Positions 9,053-18,602 of a stretch of DNA of 64,000 nt are shown here, piece by piece. The notes beneath the pieces were generated by a model. It worked only from the letters and a program-made list of their open reading frames with translations. It made no database searches and was not told where the DNA came from. The stretch spans positions 1,488,001 through 1,552,000 of the forward strand of contig OY723316.1 in NCBI GenBank assembly GCA_963210315.1. Reading direction: 5' to 3'. How positions within the stretch are numbered: the first letter of the stretch is position 1; the number at the start of each line of letters is the position of its first letter. The translations under genes were made by a program, and so were the position numbers. This DNA comes from Rhynchopus euleeides (Eukaryota > Euglenozoa > Diplonemea > Diplonemida > Diplonemidae).

Positions 9053-9721
9053 ATGTGTGAGTTCAAGGCGGAGGTGGAGCGGTGCTACGAGGCGATGTAC
9101 CTGCATGCGCCGGACGAGCAGCTGTTTGCGGAGTACGAGCGCTTCATGCAGCTGAAGGTGTACGTGCGGGACATGGACGCGAACCTGCTGAGCCCGCCTG
9201 TCGACGTGGATGCGATGTGGCACGCACACATCCTCGACACCGCGCTGTACGCACGGTACTGCAGGGAGATTGTGCCTGAGGGCGGCACAGCACCGCCCTT
9301 CATCCACCACAAACACCGGGACAGCACCGAAGGGCGTGCCGTGCGTGTGGAACGCACACGGGCTGAGTACACACGCCTGTTCCGTGGCGTGTGCCCGTGG
9401 GACTTCGGGGACACACCGCCTGTGCCTGCAGGGGGCAGCACGGAAGCTGGCCACACGCGGGGCAGCAGGCAGCACCGCAGCACTGACAGCTTTCCGATCT
9501 ACGTCAAGATGGTTGGCGGTAATACTGTGACCCTCCACCCTCACGCCTGCGCCCCGATTTGGCTATTGAAGGCGATGGTTCAAGACAAGGAGGGCACCCC
9601 ACCTGACCACCTGTTGTTGATGTTTGCAGGCAAAGTTCTGGAGGATGACCGCACGTTGGCAGACTACGACGTCCAAGAGCATTCAAATATCTATCAGTTC
9701 ATGCGCTTGAAAGGCTGCTGA
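9053..9721 (+). CDS. GRDP-like protein with C-terminal ubiquitin domain
   Basis: 222 aa from the ATG at 9053; an in-frame upstream start at 8987 lies before a CCCACCCTGCAG acceptor-like tract, so I prefer the internal ATG. Residues about 1-110 match the glycine-rich-domain-protein-like (DUF1399) helical domain: VDVDAMWHAHILDT holds the diagnostic W-H-x-H motif, and YCREIVP and EYTRLF follow. Residues about 147-222 are strikingly ubiquitin-like (QDKEGTPPD, FAGKVLEDDRTLADYD): 36 of 76 positions match ubiquitin in my hand alignment. Lys6, 27, 33 and 48 equivalents are kept; Lys11, 29 and 63 are not; Ile44 is Met. The protein ends LKGC rather than LRGG, so a di-Gly tail is absent. Role unknown; a ubiquitin-mimicking adaptor is inference. 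Confidence 0.85.
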   Translation: MCEFKAEVERCYEAMYLHAPDEQLFAEYERFMQLKVYVRDMDANLLSPPVDVDAMWHAHILDTALYARYCREIVPEGGTAPPFIHHKHRDSTEGRAVRVERTRAEYTRLFRGVCPWDFGDTPPVPAGGSTEAGHTRGSRQHRSTDSFPIYVKMVGGNTVTLHPHACAPIWLLKAMVQDKEGTPPDHLLLMFAGKVLEDDRTLADYDVQEHSNIYQFMRLKGC

Positions 9722-10516
9722 TCCCACCCTTCGACGTGCTGCCTGCTGTGGGCTCTGCTGGGTGTGCTGCAGTGTTGCGGGGTAGCCTGCCTCGTCACCG
9801 CCCCTCTGTTGTGTGTTGTCCCCCCGCTGACCCCTTTGGCAGCATCCTCGCCACCCAGGCTTGTCGCAGCAGTTGCAGCTTGGTGGGTGAGGAGCGCAGG
9901 GGTGAAGTGCCTCACGTTGCAGAGGCTCCAACGTATTGCTGTTCTGTTCTCTCACCGTGCATTCTCGGGACGGTCATCGAGCCGTTCTCCTTCCCTTGGA
10001 AACCCACTTTTGTCTGCTGCCCGCTCGGTGCCCTCCTATCCCCTGTCACTTCCCTTCTCTTGTTTGCTTTGTCTGGTCGTGTTGACCCGTGCATCAGCAG
10101 GGCTGTGAGCCGGACCCCTTCCTACTCGACTCCTGTGCTCCTGCTCCTGCCACTCTCGATGCGGAAGGCCTGTAATGTGCCGCCGTAATGTGTCACCTGT
10201 CTAGAGGAACAACTAATGCAACCCTCGGTGCTTGTCAGCTGGGTGGATCAAACAAGACAAGGTGATCAGCACACAGTTTCGTGTTCATTAATTCAACCCG
10301 CACACACCACGACAACCCTTTTTCCCAAACCAGAGGTGGAACGAGAGGAGGACGTGGTGTGGAAGGCTCGAAACGACGGCACAGCTAGTGCCATAGTGCA
10401 AGAAGACGTGGCAAAAGTCCCCCTTCCCCCACGTGTGGGTTTTTGATACCGTGGGGCAAGAAACACTTCTACATTCTACATTTTCCCCCACACCCCCAGG
10501 TTGGCTGCATGCAACA
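9722..10516. other. Spacer between GRDP-like gene and cyclase gene
   Basis: About 800 bases with no recognisable gene. The last 30 bases before the cyclase ATG form a C-rich tract ending CACCCCCAG, which looks like a 3' splice site, so the cyclase may have an upstream untranslated exon here. Confidence 0.4.
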
Positions 10517-12610
10517 ATGGGGTGGTTCGAGCGCATCATCTCGATGGACGGGAGGCTGCAGGGCAAGGCGCGCAGGGACAGGCGCATGCTGTTCGTCACC
10601 TCCGTCTTGATGGGCGCAATCCTTGTATTCCCTCTAGCCTCTGCACACAGGTCCGCCATCATGACCCTGGTGCTGTGGTTCGCATTTGTGATCCAAGCGT
10701 GCCTCGTCTCCATGTGCCTGTGCCGTGTCTACCTATCGCTCAACATCGCACGTGCCTACATCGTCAGCATGACGTTTTGTGTTGTCGTCGTCGACTTCTC
10801 TGTCCGAGCCATCGGAAGCCCTGCAGCTTGGAGTCTGTTTGTGCTGCTTGCAGACCTGTCACTGGTGCTCGGCCTCGGAAGGCGCTTCTCCACAGGGCTG
10901 ACAGCAGTGGCGGCAGTGTGGGTCGTCATCACCGGGTTTGAAGGGGTGCTGCGCTTCGGGCTGTACGACCTGCCTGGTTCACCGCCCTACTGGATAAGGT
11001 GGGAGCGTCTGCAGGACACTGTCAGCTGCACGCACCCGCCGTGCCCGGTGTCGGCGTTGAAAAGTTTTTCAGAGATGGACAGGTCGTTGCTTGTGTTGCT
11101 TGTCGACTTCGCCGCCACGCGGGGTTTTGCAGAGTCTGCGGAGAAGGAGAAGGCGTCGATGGGACGGACCATCGAGACTGTGGAGGCGATTGCACAGCTT
11201 CTGGCGGGCTACGACGTCGACACCGTGGCGGAGATGCTGCAGGAGGCGGAGGCGGAGGGGCGGCTGCCTGCTGCGATGCACGAGGCACTTCAAAGGCTGG
11301 AGCAGAACCTGCGTGCGTACCGCCCGTACCTCCCTGCCGTGCTGCTGGAGCAGCAGCAGCATGCACCGGAAGGTCCCAGTGCTGGGCACCTGCCGCACGT
11401 GCCTGCTGCTGCCGCACCCGGTGCGAAGAGCGAGCATGCAGCTGTCGCGTTCACCGACATCTGTGCGTCCACACCGATCTGGGAGGCGGCACCCAGTGCA
11501 ATGCAGAAGGCGATGGTGGTGCACAACAAGGTGATGCGATCTGCACTGTCTGCGTGGGGCGGGTACGAGGTGAAGACAATCGGGGACTCCTTCATGGTTG
11601 CGTTTGAGGATGCACATGCGGGTGTGTGCTTCGGGCTTGAGGTGCAGGAGAAGCTGCTTGCGGCGGAGTGGCCTGCTGCGCTGCTGGATCTGCCGATCTG
11701 CAGCCCGACAGAGCTGTGGGGCGGGCTCACGGTGCGTGTCAGTGTGAACGAGGGTCCTGTGACGCTGGAGACGAACGCGCTGACTGGGCGCGTGGACTAC
11801 TTCGGGCACACGGTGAACGTGGCTGCACGCCTCGAGTCTGTGTGTGTGCCTGGTGCAGTTGGGGTGCCTGCCGATCTGTGGGTGTGCGTGCGTGGGATGT
11901 CCGGGTGTGCCGGTGCACATGCAGGTCCCTCAGTGCCCATCAACCTGAAAGGTGTGAGCGAGCCTGTGCTTGTGTGCAACGTGTGGCCTGCCTGCCTGCA
12001 GTGGCGTGAGGACCACCATCTGCATGATTGTGTTTCGGTTTCATCGAGCTTGTGTTCGTCTCTTTCGTCGCGCAGCAGCCAGCCGCAGGCTGTCCTGAAC
12101 CGCAGCGCCATTAGGCAGCAGGCCACTGTGGCTTTGGCCACACTCAGCAGCGTATCCATTGGCGAGATCAACAGCGGGCTGGCATGCGTGGTGCCACTGA
12201 TGGAACAGAGTGGCGGTGCTCTGGTGTCACTTCTCGGGAACAACTTCTTCATCGGGTGGAACGTCGGGAAGCAGATGGCGGCACACGCGGAGAGCGCACT
12301 TCGGTTTGCACAGCGTGCGCTGCAGCACTGTGGCGATCATACGGTCACAACACTCGGGATATCAACCGGGACTGTCGAACACGGTGACGTGGGGACTGTG
12401 CGGCAGCGCTTCGTGACTGTGTCCGGCGATGCTGTCGAGTCGGGCCTTGCCATGCGGCGTCTAGCGCTGTTGATGAACATGCGGTGCCTGTACACGGCGG
12501 AGGCACCACCGGGTGCTGTGCGCGAGCTGCTACGTCCCACCACTGCGCGTCTGCCGCCGGACGCCGGAACACCTGGCAGCCTAGTGTACGAGGTGCAGTG
12601 TGCCATGTAG
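10517..12610 (+). CDS. Membrane adenylate cyclase with tandem class III domains
   Basis: 697 aa from the ATG at 10517 (MGWFERIISM, start shared with the paralogs at 29710 and 33.7 kb). Residues about 24-200 hold five or six hydrophobic segments. A helical linker follows (SAEKEKASMGRTIETVEAI), then class III cyclase domain C1 (about 305-500) with both metal Asp residues (FTDI D314, GDSF D357), adenine-type Lys in EVKTIGD, and NVAAR (N434, R438). In the usual GDTVN turn Asp is His (FGHTVN). A second, degenerate cyclase fold (about 570-680; LGNNFFIGWN, GISTGTVEHGDVG) lacks the metal Asp residues. It likely makes cAMP at a membrane; C1 most resembles kinetoplastid cyclases. It ends with TAG after VYEVQCAM. 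Confidence 0.88.
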   Translation: MGWFERIISMDGRLQGKARRDRRMLFVTSVLMGAILVFPLASAHRSAIMTLVLWFAFVIQACLVSMCLCRVYLSLNIARAYIVSMTFCVVVVDFSVRAIGSPAAWSLFVLLADLSLVLGLGRRFSTGLTAVAAVWVVITGFEGVLRFGLYDLPGSPPYWIRWERLQDTVSCTHPPCPVSALKSFSEMDRSLLVLLVDFAATRGFAESAEKEKASMGRTIETVEAIAQLLAGYDVDTVAEMLQEAEAEGRLPAAMHEALQRLEQNLRAYRPYLPAVLLEQQQHAPEGPSAGHLPHVPAAAAPGAKSEHAAVAFTDICASTPIWEAAPSAMQKAMVVHNKVMRSALSAWGGYEVKTIGDSFMVAFEDAHAGVCFGLEVQEKLLAAEWPAALLDLPICSPTELWGGLTVRVSVNEGPVTLETNALTGRVDYFGHTVNVAARLESVCVPGAVGVPADLWVCVRGMSGCAGAHAGPSVPINLKGVSEPVLVCNVWPACLQWREDHHLHDCVSVSSSLCSSLSSRSSQPQAVLNRSAIRQQATVALATLSSVSIGEINSGLACVVPLMEQSGGALVSLLGNNFFIGWNVGKQMAAHAESALRFAQRALQHCGDHTVTTLGISTGTVEHGDVGTVRQRFVTVSGDAVESGLAMRRLALLMNMRCLYTAEAPPGAVRELLRPTTARLPPDAGTPGSLVYEVQCAM

Positions 12611-13415
12611 TGCCGTGCCCCACACCACATGTCGGAATCCGACGTGGTAGTGAGCCTGCCGTCACGCATGAGGTCCGTGTGGTTACCATACTTGCGTCGC
12701 ATCGTCTCATTGCCTTTCTGCTCTGCGCCAGTGAGATGCTGTGAGGCGGGCTCTCTATTTTTCTCACTTTTCTGCTTCTTGAGCCAAGGCGCTTCCCACA
12801 ACTGACCCTTTATTGCCCTTCAACCTTTCAAAGCTTGCACGAGATCCCTTCATCCCATTTTTCTACAACTTAAGGGGCAGCAGACTCTCAAGGCAGCAAC
12901 CTTTTAATTTTTACGCACATTTGTGAGCAAGAAATGTCACGACACCACATCCGCAACGTGCTCCGCACACCACTGGCCTCCCCCATCGAGTTGAGGCTTT
13001 GTGTGTGTGTGGAAGCGTCAACACATCACAAGGATCAGCTGTGCTGGAGTGACATTTATGAGGACATTTCCCTTCCCGCCCAAATCCATCTCTATTCTTT
13101 GCCTCAGCCCTGCACCCCACCCCCTTCGATGGAACACAAACGGAAAAACACTGGATTTCAGACATAACTTGCACAACTGTGTGGCAGAAAAACCATCTGA
13201 CGGCATTGTAAGGATGGGAATCAGCGAAAGGCAAATGGAACACTTACGACCCATGTCACTCGACACGGGGGGGAGAAGTTGTGGTGAAACGCACACTCGA
13301 GAGTAGTCGCCTGCCTCAGAAAAGCTATTTTCCTCCCGTGGGTTTTTTCACGGTTGCACAAACAAACACATTACGCACCGCCGGCTCCTTTTTTTTCACC
13401 CAGGTTCACCCAGGG
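12611..13415. other. Spacer downstream of cyclase, with repeat remnants
   Basis: No gene recognised. Around 13008-13030 it carries the recurring motif GTGGAAGCGTCAACACATCA, the terminal sequence of the foldback element at 22227. Around 13228-13310 it carries a diverged copy of the 28439-28609 element (AATGGAACAC...CATGTCACT). 13408-13415 is the left target-site duplication of the next element. Confidence 0.5.
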
Positions 13416-14597
13416 CAGGGTATAAGATAGACTTTTTTTCTGGCGCCGTTTTCCGGTTTTTCTGGTTTTGAAAATTTTTCGCGCGCGCCTTCGGCGCGCG
13501 CGACCCGCGCAAACCCTCCCAGAATCTGAGAGGGCCCGGTGCCTGCGCGCGTCCTGTCGTACTGAGGCTGCTTGGTGGGGCAGGCGCAGCAGCTGCTTTG
13601 AAAGTTTGGACTCTCGGTCAAAAAACCGGTCTGGTGCAATTTTCTTACGCAGGGGGGCGGAGCCCCAGCCGCCGGCGGCCACGGTAGTGAACATCTGTTC
13701 CCTACTGTCTGGATTCGCTTGTAAGTAGGAAGGCTTCGCTGTATCGCAGCCCGGCCAGCAGGAGATCACTGGTCCTTGAGGGTTCAACCTTCAGGGTGGA
13801 GGAGGACGGGGGAGCGACCACTCGCGACAGGTGTGCGTTGTGGGTGAAGTGGGTGCACGACAGAATGGCCAAAGGGTCCACGAGATCTCTGCACACATTC
13901 CGTTATCGAGGAGATGGGCACCTAGCTGTGACGACAGGCAACAAACAAATTTCATCTGTTAGTTGCCCCCAATAGGCTTGGCGACCTTCAAGACTGCTTG
14001 AAAGTCGTTCGTGTTCTCGTCTCAGCCCTCCAGACAAGCAGATCTGTCTCGATTTGGTGGGCTGTCGCCATGTATTCGATGGCACTGAGTGACGCTGCAC
14101 AGAGGCAGACGACACGGTGAACTCCAGCGGAAGTTACCCTACCTCCGCTGGAGTACACCGTCACGTGACCGTGTGTCTCCCATGAGTCTCAACTAGCGGG
14201 AGTCTTAGCGTACATTAGCTGGACAATAGACTCCCGTCTCCAGTACAGACTGCAGTCTTAGACTCCCTCTTAGACATGGTGGCTGGAGTCCACCATGTGC
14301 GCACCTTCAAAACAGAAGAGACCTGCATGACGAGGGCATCACCACCCACCGGGCCACCCGCTAGGTCCATTTTTTCTTCTCCGCTTCTCTGCCTTCTTTG
14401 GACTATTTGAGCTCTGTGCGGATCACGATGGGGTCACTTTCTAGTTTTTTATGGCGTTTTTTCTGACTGTTTTGCTGTCCCAAAGTCACAAAAAAACCGC
14501 CAAAAATGAGACCGACCTTTTTTTTTTTTTCCAGAAAACCGGGAACCGGGAAACCCTGGTTTTGAAAACCGGAAAACCAGACCTATCTTATCCCCTG
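13416..14597. mobile_element. Non-autonomous hAT-like DNA transposon
   Basis: 1,182 bp. The left end reads CAGGGTATAAGATAG and the right end is its inverse with one change. Exact 8-bp direct repeats ACCCAGGG lie at 13408-13415 and 14598-14605. An 8-bp duplication with CAGGG-type ends is the hAT pattern. Subterminal stretches on both sides contain matching inverted runs rich in GTTTTCCGG and CTGGTTTTGAAAA. No transposase frame was recognised, so it is presumably mobilised in trans. It includes a GC-rich palindrome near 13485 and a hairpin at 14113-14162. Confidence 0.75.
14113..14162. repeat. 50-bp hairpin inside hAT-like element
   Basis: Arms ACTCCAGCGGA and TCCGCTGGAGT extend outward to ACGGTG and CACCGT. 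A second cluster of GACTCC/GGAGTC repeats follows to 14300. Confidence 0.6.
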
Positions 14598-15166
14598 ACC
14601 CAGGGTTTCCCATCGTTGCACTCACGATGGCGGTCGGCTGTGGCGCACTTCCGTGTGCCGCTGCATGCTGCTCTCTGCTCGATACGCTCCCAATACCAAC
14701 ACACTCAGTCAACACAGAGCCTCCAGAAGCGGGTACGGTTGGCGGCACACCCGAAAAACGGGGCTTTGCGCCGCCGGGAATATCACACGGCACCACGCCC
14801 GAAAATCAGGTGCGACACCCGATGTTTGAGACTCCCAATTTCACTCCATCCTGAGGCTGGCCCTCGTAGTGTACCGCCCCTTCGTGGAAAGGCTGCAATC
14901 CAGAGTTCCGGGGTGGGTCCATGCCGGTTCAAAAGGGTTGCAGATAGAAGGGTTCAGGAGGTTCGCAAAGTACCACCACCCCCACCCCACTACGCGCAGC
15001 CCTGAACCGTTGGCGAGAGTTGCCGCAACTGTAAAGTGTGGTGATACAGTGTTGCCAGTGCAATTCAATCCGATTCAAAATTCAGCCAGCCCCAAAAGAC
15101 AGCACCTCGCTGACATACACATGCACCTCCAACCACTACACTCCACACAGATCACCTTGCCACACC
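14598..15166. other. Spacer upstream of EEP gene
   Basis: About 570 bases with no recognised gene. It begins with the right hAT duplication and ends with the presumed 5' leader of the EEP gene. Confidence 0.4.
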
Positions 15167-17098
15167 ATGCCCGCCCCAAGGACGCCCCTAACTGATGTCC
15201 ACGTCGCGTCGTATAATATCCTGAGCCCAGCCCTATGCAGGGCATCCGACTTCACGCAGTGCCGGCGCGAGGACCTTGCCCCTGCGACCCGCCTTGCGCG
15301 TGTGAAGCAGCAGCTGGATGTGCTGTGCGACAGCGGCACGGGGGTCGTCTGCCTGCAGGAGGTGGCACACAAGTGGGTCGGCCCCCTGCACACCTACTTC
15401 GCCAACAAGGGGTACCACATGGTGTATGCGTCGTATGGCGGCTCCTTCTCCAACTACATGGGTGTTGCGCTGGCGTGGGACACGAAGCAGTACACTGCGA
15501 AGGATGTGGAGATTGCGCGTGTGTCGGGCACGTACAACGACTGGCCGAGGGCAGAGAAGGTGAAGCCCACCCTCCTTCAGAGGTTGTGTTTCTTCCTGTG
15601 GTCTCTGCTGGTGTGGGCCTGCCTGGTGCCGAGGAAGGGGGATGAGGAGAGCTTCTGCCCCTGGCAGCACGCGGAGTGGCGGAAGAACGAGGTGGTGCTG
15701 GCGCGTCTGGAGGGGCCGCAGGGCGAGCGCTTCTGCGTGGCGTGCTACCACATGCCGTGCCTATTCGGCAGCCCCGAGAAGGTGCAGGTGATGAACATCC
15801 ACTCGCAGCTCGTGGCTGACAAGCTGGAGCGGTTTGCATCTGGCGACCCCTACCTGCTGGTGGGCGACTGGAACGCGCAGCCCGACTCGTCCCCCTACAA
15901 GCTGCTGACGGAGGGGCGGCTGCAGGCAGAGCACCCTGAGTGCCCGAGCCACCCCGACGGCAAGTGGGAGTCTAAGGTGGCTCCACTGCGCTCCGGTATG
16001 GCCATGCGTGCACAGCCTTCCGCAGTGTGAAGGTGCATAAGAATCCGCCCGGTGGGGCCTGAGCACCACACTTAGATGCTCAACAGAAGTATTGGCATGT
16101 GTGTTGTCGGCACCCTTGGCAGCATGGCACGCCACAGCCGAATGCATCGCTTGTGTCGCTTTATCACCTCAACAACCCAACACACACCCACACCCTCCCT
16201 GCAGCCTACGCGACTGCCAACGGCAAGGAGCCTCTGTACACCAACCACGCAGCCACAGAGAGGTCGGCGTCCACCTTCACCGCAACTCTGGACTACATCT
16301 TCATGTCCCCGCAGTGGAAGGTATGTCCGCCCTGCACACAGGACGTACGCCCACAGCACCCCTCTTCTTCATGCGGTACCTTCACTCTGCACGGTGGACC
16401 CTCACCCCCTGGAGCGGGGGTCATCGCGACCCCCGCGAGCGGGGGTCTGGACCCCCGATATCGGGAGTCTGCACTGTCTATTTTTGGTGCCCATACCATG
16501 ATACGACCCCCGATAGCGGGGGTCCAGACCCCCGCTCGCGGGGGTCGGACCCTCGCCAGACCCCCGCTTTTCCGATATCCCAAAAGGGTCTACCCCGACG
16601 TGCGGGAGTCCACCGTGTGCTGAGCTCTCCCTTCTAGAGCACAACAAGCTTCATCGGAAAAGCCGAGTGTGCGTCACCACCCTGACGACCAAAATCCGTC
16701 GTCACTTTCAGTAACGATTCCGCCCTCCGGAACTGTGGTCGACCTGCTGTGACAGGTGCTGGCGGGAATCCGAAGAGTCGGAGGAGAGCGGACTTCGCCT
16801 TGTCTCCTCCCCCAGAACACCGTGCCCCTCCCCCCCGCACGCCCCACCCCACCCCACCCCACCCGCAACACGCCTACAGGTTGCAAGCACACATGACCTT
16901 CCCGATTCCCTCCCCGACGTGCCTTCATACCCGAGCGAGGCGGAACCCAGCGATCATCTCCTTATCGCTGCCCACCTGAAGATCAAGCCGAAGCCACAGC
17001 GGACCACCCCTAAGAAGGAGCCGAAGAAGAAGGCGAAAAGCACCCCCCCCTCCATCGGGGACATTGACCCGTTCCTGATAGACAACGGCTCTTTCTGA
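15167..17098 (+). CDS. CCR4-type endonuclease/exonuclease/phosphatase protein, three exons
   Basis: Exons 15167-15995, 16205-16320 and 16880-17098 join in frame to 387 aa (donors GTATGG and GTATGT; acceptors CCTGCAG and CCTACAG). The EEP motifs are all present: SYNILSP (N17), LQEV (E65), CYHMP (H195), GDWNAQPD (D234, N236), LDYIFMS at the end of exon 2 and SDHLLIAAH (D340, H341) in exon 3. The pattern fits the CCR4/nocturnin/angel branch, which includes deadenylases and 2',5'-phosphodiesterases. Unusual features are a hydrophobic segment at about 139-155 (CFFLWSLLVWACL) inside the fold, possibly a membrane anchor, and a lysine-rich C-terminal tail. The recovery of exon 3 motifs makes the intron model strong. 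Substrate not determinable. Confidence 0.88.
16428..16546. repeat. Foldback hairpin in intron 2 of EEP gene
   Basis: Two 42-bp arms (16428-16469, 16505-16546) are inverted copies built from GACCCCCG...CGGGGGTC modules, each itself a small palindrome. The spacer is 35 bp. GCGGGGGTC motifs continue outside on both sides. It is probably a MITE or its core. Confidence 0.7.
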
Positions 17099-18250
17099 GT
17101 GCCTTGTAGTCGCAGCATCTCATGCCCAACCACACCCACCCCCCCTCCCCTATGGCCATGCATGCACCCCCTCCTCTGGCGGCATTACAACAGTCACCGA
17201 GGCGCCCCCACACATGAGATGCCCCCACACTCTATCCTAGGCTGGGCATCTGCTGTGGCGGGGTGGTGGTGGTGGTGGTGGCGGCGTACGTCTTTCCCTT
17301 TTCTTACTGCAACACTTAAGGGCCCCTGGGGGTGGAAGCGAGCGGATCCGAGGGCAGCTCTCTCAGTGCGGAGGCCAACGAGAGTATCCCGGGGGTACAT
17401 TTTTTTGCTATACCCTGCTCAGGTCACGGTATCGCACAAAACAAGAAGTGTCAGCGCAAAAAAGACAAAAGTCACTTCACCATTCAGCAGCAACCGCTCT
17501 TAGCCTGTATTTTGTTTGTTGATGCGTTGACGCTTCTACACACAAAAAGAAAACGAATCGAACTATTCTGAAGGGTGAAGGGTGAGGTGAATGGGGCGAT
17601 GAGGTTGACTCTGCGCCTTACTCGTCTTCTACTTTCCTGTGGGTCCGCCGAGCGCCGGGTCACACGCACCCTGCTGACACTCGTTATCGATGATGTAGAC
17701 TACAGTAGGGCTGTCTGCAGCTCTTTCTATTTCTTTGGGGGCCTTCGCTACGGGGTGGTCGTCAGTGCATTTTGGTGCATTTCCTGTTGAATTGGCTGAA
17801 AAATGACGAAGATTGTCGAAGTTTGTCGACCAGCGAAGACCCCCTTTCTCTCTCGTATGATTACAAGCCTGATCTCTCTCTCTCCCGTGACAGAATACTC
17901 GCGTAATACTCGCACGGGATCCCTTCAAGTTCCTTCTCTCCGCTTGTTGATTTTTCTCTTGCGCGTCTTGGTAGTCTGTCGCGGTCTTCGTTGCGGTGCT
18001 GAAGAAACACTGTGTGCGTTCCCAGCCCCAGGATGATTGGGCCCCCCACCCCCTCGTCAGGCTTGATCAAACAAAAGAGTAGCATTCAGCTAATCAAGCG
18101 TGGCTTCTTTCTCCCCCCAATGTATTGTTTCGTGAATCCAGCGCACCAGCGAGGCGGTGACGATCCTAGCCACTCTGCCACCCACCGCAAGTGCCTGACA
18201 ACTGAGCGTCCCTCGGAGAGGGTCTCAGAGGGCTCGTTGGCTGTTTGGGT
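17099..18250. other. Spacer with repeat fragments
   Basis: No gene recognised. It contains a (GGT)n run near 17262-17282, a segment at about 17472-17545 shared with 24328-24390 (AACCGCTCT, GTTGACGCTTCTACACAC), and the MITE at 17737. Confidence 0.5.
17737..17844. mobile_element. MITE with GGGGTCTTCGCT-type ends, copy 1
   Basis: 108 bp with inverted ends GGGGGCCTTCGCT and AGCGAAGACCCCC. The interior GTCGTCAGTGCATTTTGGTG matches three other copies (43624, 45107, 47227). This copy has the same orientation as 47227 and the opposite one to the others. Confidence 0.8.
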
Positions 18251-18602
18251 GTTTCCTGCATCTGTACAGGAGAGGGAAGCACGGCACCGAGGCAGGGTGC
18301 CGGGGTGTCAGCTCAATACAGGCTGTCGTTGTTGTTGTGGCGCGTCTGTCTCCACGCACACACAATTGGAGAACGGATTCCCGTTGATCGCTTCTTGTTG
18401 TTTGTGGTCTGTGTTGCTGCACAAGCGCAAGGTAACATTTTCTTCAGTTTTTTTCAAATCCCCCTCCACACCACACCTTGTCTGAGAATGGCAGAGGGTG
18501 GCCAGAAATCATGGATGTGAGATAGACCTCCCAGTCCCACCATCGGATGCTGCACACACCGCCACATTCCCCAGGAAAGCCGAGCAGCTGGTCGCCAAAG
18601 TC

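Noticed and set aside
18301-18440. Signal-peptide-like frame (VDRFLLFVVCVAAQAQ) before UBL-WD40 copy 1
   Set aside because: The frame is broken in copy 2 and the stretch ends at the presumed 5'-UTR donor, so it is more likely non-coding leader.
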